A stretch of 64,000 nucleotides of DNA from Mucilaginibacter agri. GTDB lineage: Bacteria > Bacteroidota > Bacteroidia > Sphingobacteriales > Sphingobacteriaceae. A program made the position numbers and the translations under genes. The notes beneath the pieces are model-generated. The model had not been told where the DNA came from, made no database searches, and saw nothing but the letters and a program-made list of their open reading frames with translations. Below, piece by piece: positions 60,136 through 64,000 of this stretch. The stretch covers positions 62,001 to 126,000 of the forward strand of contig NZ_WWEO01000045.1 in assembly GCF_009928685.1 (NCBI RefSeq). Direction: 5' to 3'. Positions within the stretch are counted from its first letter, which is position 1; every line of letters begins with the position of its first letter.

Positions 60136-61524
60136 TAAGTGTATTACTTCACCGTATGCATCAGCTGCAGCTTCCATAATAGCTTCGCTCATGGTTGGGT
60201 GAGGGTGTACGGTTTTAATAACATCATGACCGGTAGTTTCCAGTTTGCGGGCGGTAACTACTTCGGCAATCATTTCGGTAACGTTAGCGCCAATCATGTG
60301 TGCTCCTAAGAACTCGCCGTATTTAGCATCAAAAATTACTTTAACAAAACCTTCTTTGGCACCAGCTGCACTGGCTTTACCAGATGCCGAGAATGGGAAT
60401 TTACCCACTTTAATTTCGTATCCGGCTTCGCGGGCTGCTTTTTCGGTGTAACCAACAGAAGCAACTTCCGGAGAGCAATAAGTACAACCCGGGATATTGT
60501 TATAATTGATTGGGTCAACATGTAAACCTGCAATTTTCTCAACGCAGGTAATACCTTCTGCAGATGCCACGTGAGCAAGTGCCTGGCCTTTTACAATGTC
60601 GCCAATAGCGTAAATGCCTTCAATATTGGTGCGGTAGTAATCGTCAACCAATACTTTGCCTTTGTCAAATTTAACGCCGGTTTCTTCCAGTCCGATACCT
60701 TCCAGGTTGGTGCTGATACCGATAGCCGATAATACAACTTCAGCTTCAAGCACTTCCATGCCTTTTTCGGTTTTAACATTTACTTTGCAAAGGTCGCCGC
60801 TGGTATCAACAGACTCAACTGTGGAGCTGGTCATGATGTTGATGCCTTGTTTTTTAAGGCTGCGGTTAAGTTGTTTTGATACTTCCTCGTCTTCTAACGG
60901 AACGATGTCACCTAAAAATTCAACTACAGTAACTTTGGTACCAATTGAGTTATAGAAGTAGGCAAACTCGATACCGATAGCGCCCGAACCTACTACAACC
61001 ATTGATTTTGGCTGTTTAGGCAAGTTCATCGCCTGGCGGTAACCGATAATTTTAACACCGTCTTGTTTAAGATTAGGTAACTCGCGCGAGCGGCCACCTG
61101 TTGCCAATATAATATGTTTAGCCTGATGATCAGTTGTTGAACCGTCATTGGCTTTAACTTCTACAACGCCTTTGCCTTTAAGCTTGCCAAAACCGTTAAT
61201 TACATCGATTTTGTTTTTCTTCATCAAAAACTGCACGCCTTTGCTCATACCATCGGCAACGCCGCGGCTGCGTTTAACAACAGCTTCAAAATCAACCACA
61301 CCCTGACCTTCTATTTTAATACCATAGTCGGCAGCGTGATTAAGGTATTCAAATACCTGTGCGCTTTTTAATAGTGCTTTTGTTGGGATACAGCCCCAAT
61401 TAAGGCATATACCACCCAAAGACTCCCGCTCAACTACTGCGGTTTTTAAACCTAACTGGGAAGCGCGGATTGCAGCAACATAGCCACCCGGGCCCGACCC
61501 TATAACAATGACATCGTAGTTCAT
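60133..61524 (-). CDS. lpdA: Dihydrolipoyl dehydrogenase (E3)
   Basis: E3 reoxidises lipoamide in 2-oxoacid dehydrogenase complexes, with FAD and NAD+. The 463-residue protein has the FAD loop GSGPGG at 9-14, the redox disulfide GGICLNWGCIPTK (C40/C45), the NAD motif VVGSGAIGIEFAYF, and the C-terminal HPHPTMSEAIMEA with the catalytic His-Glu. No E1 or E2 gene lies in the window, so it may serve several complexes. It is transcribed alone. Confidence 0.96.
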   Translation of the reverse strand: MNYDVIVIGSGPGGYVAAIRASQLGLKTAVVERESLGGICLNWGCIPTKALLKSAQVFEYLNHAADYGIKIEGQGVVDFEAVVKRSRGVADGMSKGVQFLMKKNKIDVINGFGKLKGKGVVEVKANDGSTTDHQAKHIILATGGRSRELPNLKQDGVKIIGYRQAMNLPKQPKSMVVVGSGAIGIEFAYFYNSIGTKVTVVEFLGDIVPLEDEEVSKQLNRSLKKQGINIMTSSTVESVDTSGDLCKVNVKTEKGMEVLEAEVVLSAIGISTNLEGIGLEETGVKFDKGKVLVDDYYRTNIEGIYAIGDIVKGQALAHVASAEGITCVEKIAGLHVDPINYNNIPGCTYCSPEVASVGYTEKAAREAGYEIKVGKFPFSASGKASAAGAKEGFVKVIFDAKYGEFLGAHMIGANVTEMIAEVVTARKLETTGHDVIKTVHPHPTMSEAIMEAAADAYGEVIHL

Positions 61525-61856
61525 GATATTTTACAGATTATGCTTTTTGTTTGCGCCAAAACTAAGTAAAAACCCCGAAATGCGAAACAGCCAATGGGGC
61601 TTAGCTATATATTGATGACGTTACTATTATAAAGAGGCGAAGATGCGATTGCAAATACCGTAATAAATATGATACAATTGAACGGTGCAATTGGCTTCTT
61701 ACGAATTTTAAGGGCGTTTTGTTGCAAAAAATGTTTTTTGGATGATATATTGTTGATAAATCGATGTCTTTATTAACAATTCCTTAACATTGGCTCTTAG
61801 TGCTTTATCTATATTTGCGCCTTATTTAATTGATACGTTAAACAAACAAAACAAAC
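61525..61856. other. Intergenic region upstream of lpdA and the TonB-dependent receptor
   Basis: The about 330 bases between the two divergent genes hold their promoters; only the receptor promoter can be recognised. No coding frame or RNA signature is seen. Confidence 0.5.
61789..61817 (+). promoter_or_regulatory. Promoter of the TonB-dependent receptor
   Basis: ATTG at 61789-61792 and a perfect -7 TATATTTG at 61810-61817 are separated by 17 bases. Transcription would start near 61823, giving a leader of about 34 bases. Confidence 0.65.
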
Positions 61857-64000
61857 ATGAGAAAACACTTACTTCTCTCAATCGTGTTTCTGTTATCTAC
61901 GCTGTTTACCTTTGCACAGGTAACCACAGGTAGCTTTACAGGTACAATCAAAGATTCGAAAGGTTTACCCTTGCCGGGTGCAACTGTTATTGCTACGCAC
62001 GTACCTACCGGTACCAACTACAGTACAGTATCTCGCGGTAATGGTGATTTTACTATTCCAAACGTTAAAGCTGGTGGCCCTTACACCGTAAAAATCAGCT
62101 TTATCGGTTTTGCTTCACGCAGCTTTACAGATCTGAACGCGAGTTTAGGTACGCCAACTAAAGTAGAAGTAACTTTACTTGATGAAGGCAAAACGCTTGC
62201 TGAAGTAAACGTTACCGGCGCAAAAAAAGGTAGCGTTATCAGCGCTGAAAGAAGAGGTCCTTCTACCAATATTTCTTCTCGCGAGATCCAAAGCTTACCA
62301 ACTGTTACCAGAAGCGTACAAGACTTTGCGCGTTTAACTCCGCAAGCTGTTTCAATCAACAGCAACTCTGACGGTAGCGCATTGGGTATCCAATTTGCTG
62401 GTCAAAGCAATAAATATAACCAGTTTACTGTTGACGGTGCCATGAGCAATGACGTTTTCGGTTTAGCTGGTAGCGGTACCAATGGTGGTCAAGCTGGTGC
62501 TAACCCTATTCCAATCGAATCTATCCAGGAGTTACAGATCGTGCTTGCACCTTATGATGTTACTCAAGGTGGTTTCACTGGTGGTGGTATCAACGCGGTT
62601 ACAAAAAGTGGTACTAATACATTACACGGTTCTGCTTATGGTTACTACCAAAATCAGGATTTCGTTGGTAAAAGCGTAAGCACTGATTTAAAATATCAGA
62701 ACTTCAAAAACAAAACTTACGGCTTTAGCTTAGGTGGCCCGATTATCAAAAACAAATTATTTTTCTTTGGTAACTACGAGCGTATAGATAATACTACTCC
62801 TTTAGCTAATGACCCTGCTGAAGCTGGTTCTGGTTCAAAATTCGATCCTGCTGTATTACAACAGTTACGTACTTTCGTTCAACAAAAGTATAACTTCGAT
62901 ATTGGTGATAGCTATGGTACTATCAACAAAAACCAAGGTTCACACTATGCTTTCGGTCGTTTAGACTGGAACATCAACGACAAAAACAAGTTAACTGTAC
63001 GTCATAGCTATACTGACGGTGATAACTTTGTGATTAGCCGTAGCCCAACAACCATTAACTTCACCAGCAACGGTTACACTTTCAAAACTAAGAATAACTC
63101 AACTGTTGCCGAGTTAAACTCAAGCTTTGGAAATGGTTCATCAAACGTATTACGTTTAACTTATACCGCTACACGTGATAAACGAGCTACCTCAGATTTT
63201 CCTTTGGTATACATCCAGGATAATGGCTTGAACTACAACTTCGGTGGTGATGGTTCATCAGTAAGAAACAGCTTAAACCAAGATAGCTGGACTTTAACTG
63301 ATAACTATACTATCTACAAAAACAAGCACACCATTACTTTAGGTACTGATAACTTGTTGTACAAATCAAACAACGTATTTATCCAATACTACTACGGTTA
63401 CTATAACAAGTATACTTCAATAGCCCAGTTTGAATCTGGTACAGCAGCACCTGCTAACTACAGTGCTTACTACTCAAACGCTGGTGGTAATGATAATGCA
63501 AACCAGATCTTAAAGGCGGCTCAATTAGCTGTTTATGGTCAGGATGTTTGGAGCATAAGCGATAAATTTAAACTGACTTACGGTTTACGTATCGATATGC
63601 CTGTATTTATCAATAGCCCTGCTGAAAACACTGCATTCAATGCTACTGCTATTGCACAGCAATACGGTGTTAAAACTAACGAGGCGCCAAAATCAACTCC
63701 GTTATTTGCGCCAAGAGTTGGCTTTAACTGGGATGTTAACGGCGATGGTTCTACACAATTACGTGGTGGTGCTGGTATCTTTACCGGTCGCGTGCCTTTT
63801 GTGTGGATCTCTAACCAATACGGTGGTACTGGTGTAACAATCACCAAATTCTCATCAAGCGCTACTACTAATCCATCTACAGCTAACATCCATTTCAACT
63901 ACGATCCTAACGATCCACACTTAGGTGCTCAGTTAGGTGCCAGCAATGCTCCATCTGAGATTGACTTAACTGACAAAAACTTTAAGTTTACTCAAACAGT
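61857..64000 (+). CDS. TonB-dependent receptor, Oar-like (partial, runs off the window)
   Basis: The 714 visible residues begin with a signal peptide ending near Ala20 (MRKHLLLSIVFLL...TFAQ). A carboxypeptidase-regulatory-like domain follows at about 24-105 (GTIKDSKGLPLPGATVIA, GDFTIPNV). The plug at about 120-260 contains LPTVTRSVQDFARL, FTVDGAMSND, ESIQELQIV and GGINAVTKSGTN, the typical Oar-like signatures. From about 260 on there are alternating strands of the outer-membrane beta-barrel. No susD-like partner is visible yet. The substrate is unknown; Oar-like members differ from SusC proteins and are often linked to protease or surface-protein handling. Confidence 0.9.
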   Translation, partial: MRKHLLLSIVFLLSTLFTFAQVTTGSFTGTIKDSKGLPLPGATVIATHVPTGTNYSTVSRGNGDFTIPNVKAGGPYTVKISFIGFASRSFTDLNASLGTPTKVEVTLLDEGKTLAEVNVTGAKKGSVISAERRGPSTNISSREIQSLPTVTRSVQDFARLTPQAVSINSNSDGSALGIQFAGQSNKYNQFTVDGAMSNDVFGLAGSGTNGGQAGANPIPIESIQELQIVLAPYDVTQGGFTGGGINAVTKSGTNTLHGSAYGYYQNQDFVGKSVSTDLKYQNFKNKTYGFSLGGPIIKNKLFFFGNYERIDNTTPLANDPAEAGSGSKFDPAVLQQLRTFVQQKYNFDIGDSYGTINKNQGSHYAFGRLDWNINDKNKLTVRHSYTDGDNFVISRSPTTINFTSNGYTFKTKNNSTVAELNSSFGNGSSNVLRLTYTATRDKRATSDFPLVYIQDNGLNYNFGGDGSSVRNSLNQDSWTLTDNYTIYKNKHTITLGTDNLLYKSNNVFIQYYYGYYNKYTSIAQFESGTAAPANYSAYYSNAGGNDNANQILKAAQLAVYGQDVWSISDKFKLTYGLRIDMPVFINSPAENTAFNATAIAQQYGVKTNEAPKSTPLFAPRVGFNWDVNGDGSTQLRGGAGIFTGRVPFVWISNQYGGTGVTITKFSSSATTNPSTANIHFNYDPNDPHLGAQLGASNAPSEIDLTDKNFKFTQT

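Overview
The window looks like chromosome from a member of the Bacteroidota, most probably family Sphingobacteriaceae (Mucilaginibacter/Pedobacter-like). This rests on a fused MurF-alanine racemase, a short primary sigma factor, a TonB-dependent receptor of the Oar-like type with a carboxypeptidase-regulatory domain, promoters of the -33 TTG / -7 TAnnTTTG type, and starts without a Shine-Dalgarno sequence. The genus is an inference, because no ribosomal RNA gene is present.

Layout. 1-1785: the end of a probable carbohydrate-active enzyme, a ROK sugar kinase and a secreted thioredoxin-like protein. 2369-12471: an accessory block with two very large membrane-bound patatin-like phospholipases, a small membrane protein, a lipase-like alpha/beta hydrolase and a membrane-anchored peptidoglycan amidase. 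It ends at a tRNA-Leu/tRNA-Gly pair. 12933-23880: housekeeping genes (recX, murF-alr, DUF502, two tandem TetA-like exporters, LOG-family hydrolase, sodium:solute symporter, recR, glycosyltransferase, SDR). 24235-25202: a lone membrane protein next to a tRNA-3'-end-like scar. 25203-30811: regulators (ToxR-like, two AraC) with an Asp-box protein, an SDR and a PhyH-type dioxygenase. 30954-36302: GH63-like glucosidase, DHFR-like, VOC and KirBac channel genes.

36355-40201: a trpDFBA operon behind a complete transcription attenuator, with a leader peptide carrying three consecutive Trp codons and a terminator just before trpD. 40210-42693: tsaC-like gene and a PAS protein with a histidine-kinase H-box but no ATPase domain. 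42711-44600: yceI with an operator-like palindrome over its promoter, followed by a stretch that looks empty but encodes four tandem, related hydrophobic microproteins of 27-30 residues on the minus strand. I regard these as the most novel item in the window. 44601-61524: sucC, lolD, a small domain-only protein, a HAD protein with a changed nucleophile, an S41 protease, smc, phzF-like, a protein with four glycogen-binding-like modules paired with a two-DTG aspartic protease, nfi, rpoD, an XRE regulator, an MBL hydrolase and lpdA. 61857-64000: a TonB-dependent receptor that runs off the end.

Intergenic regions carry at least two families of imperfect dispersed palindromes bounded by GTCAT...ATGAC, two copies each.
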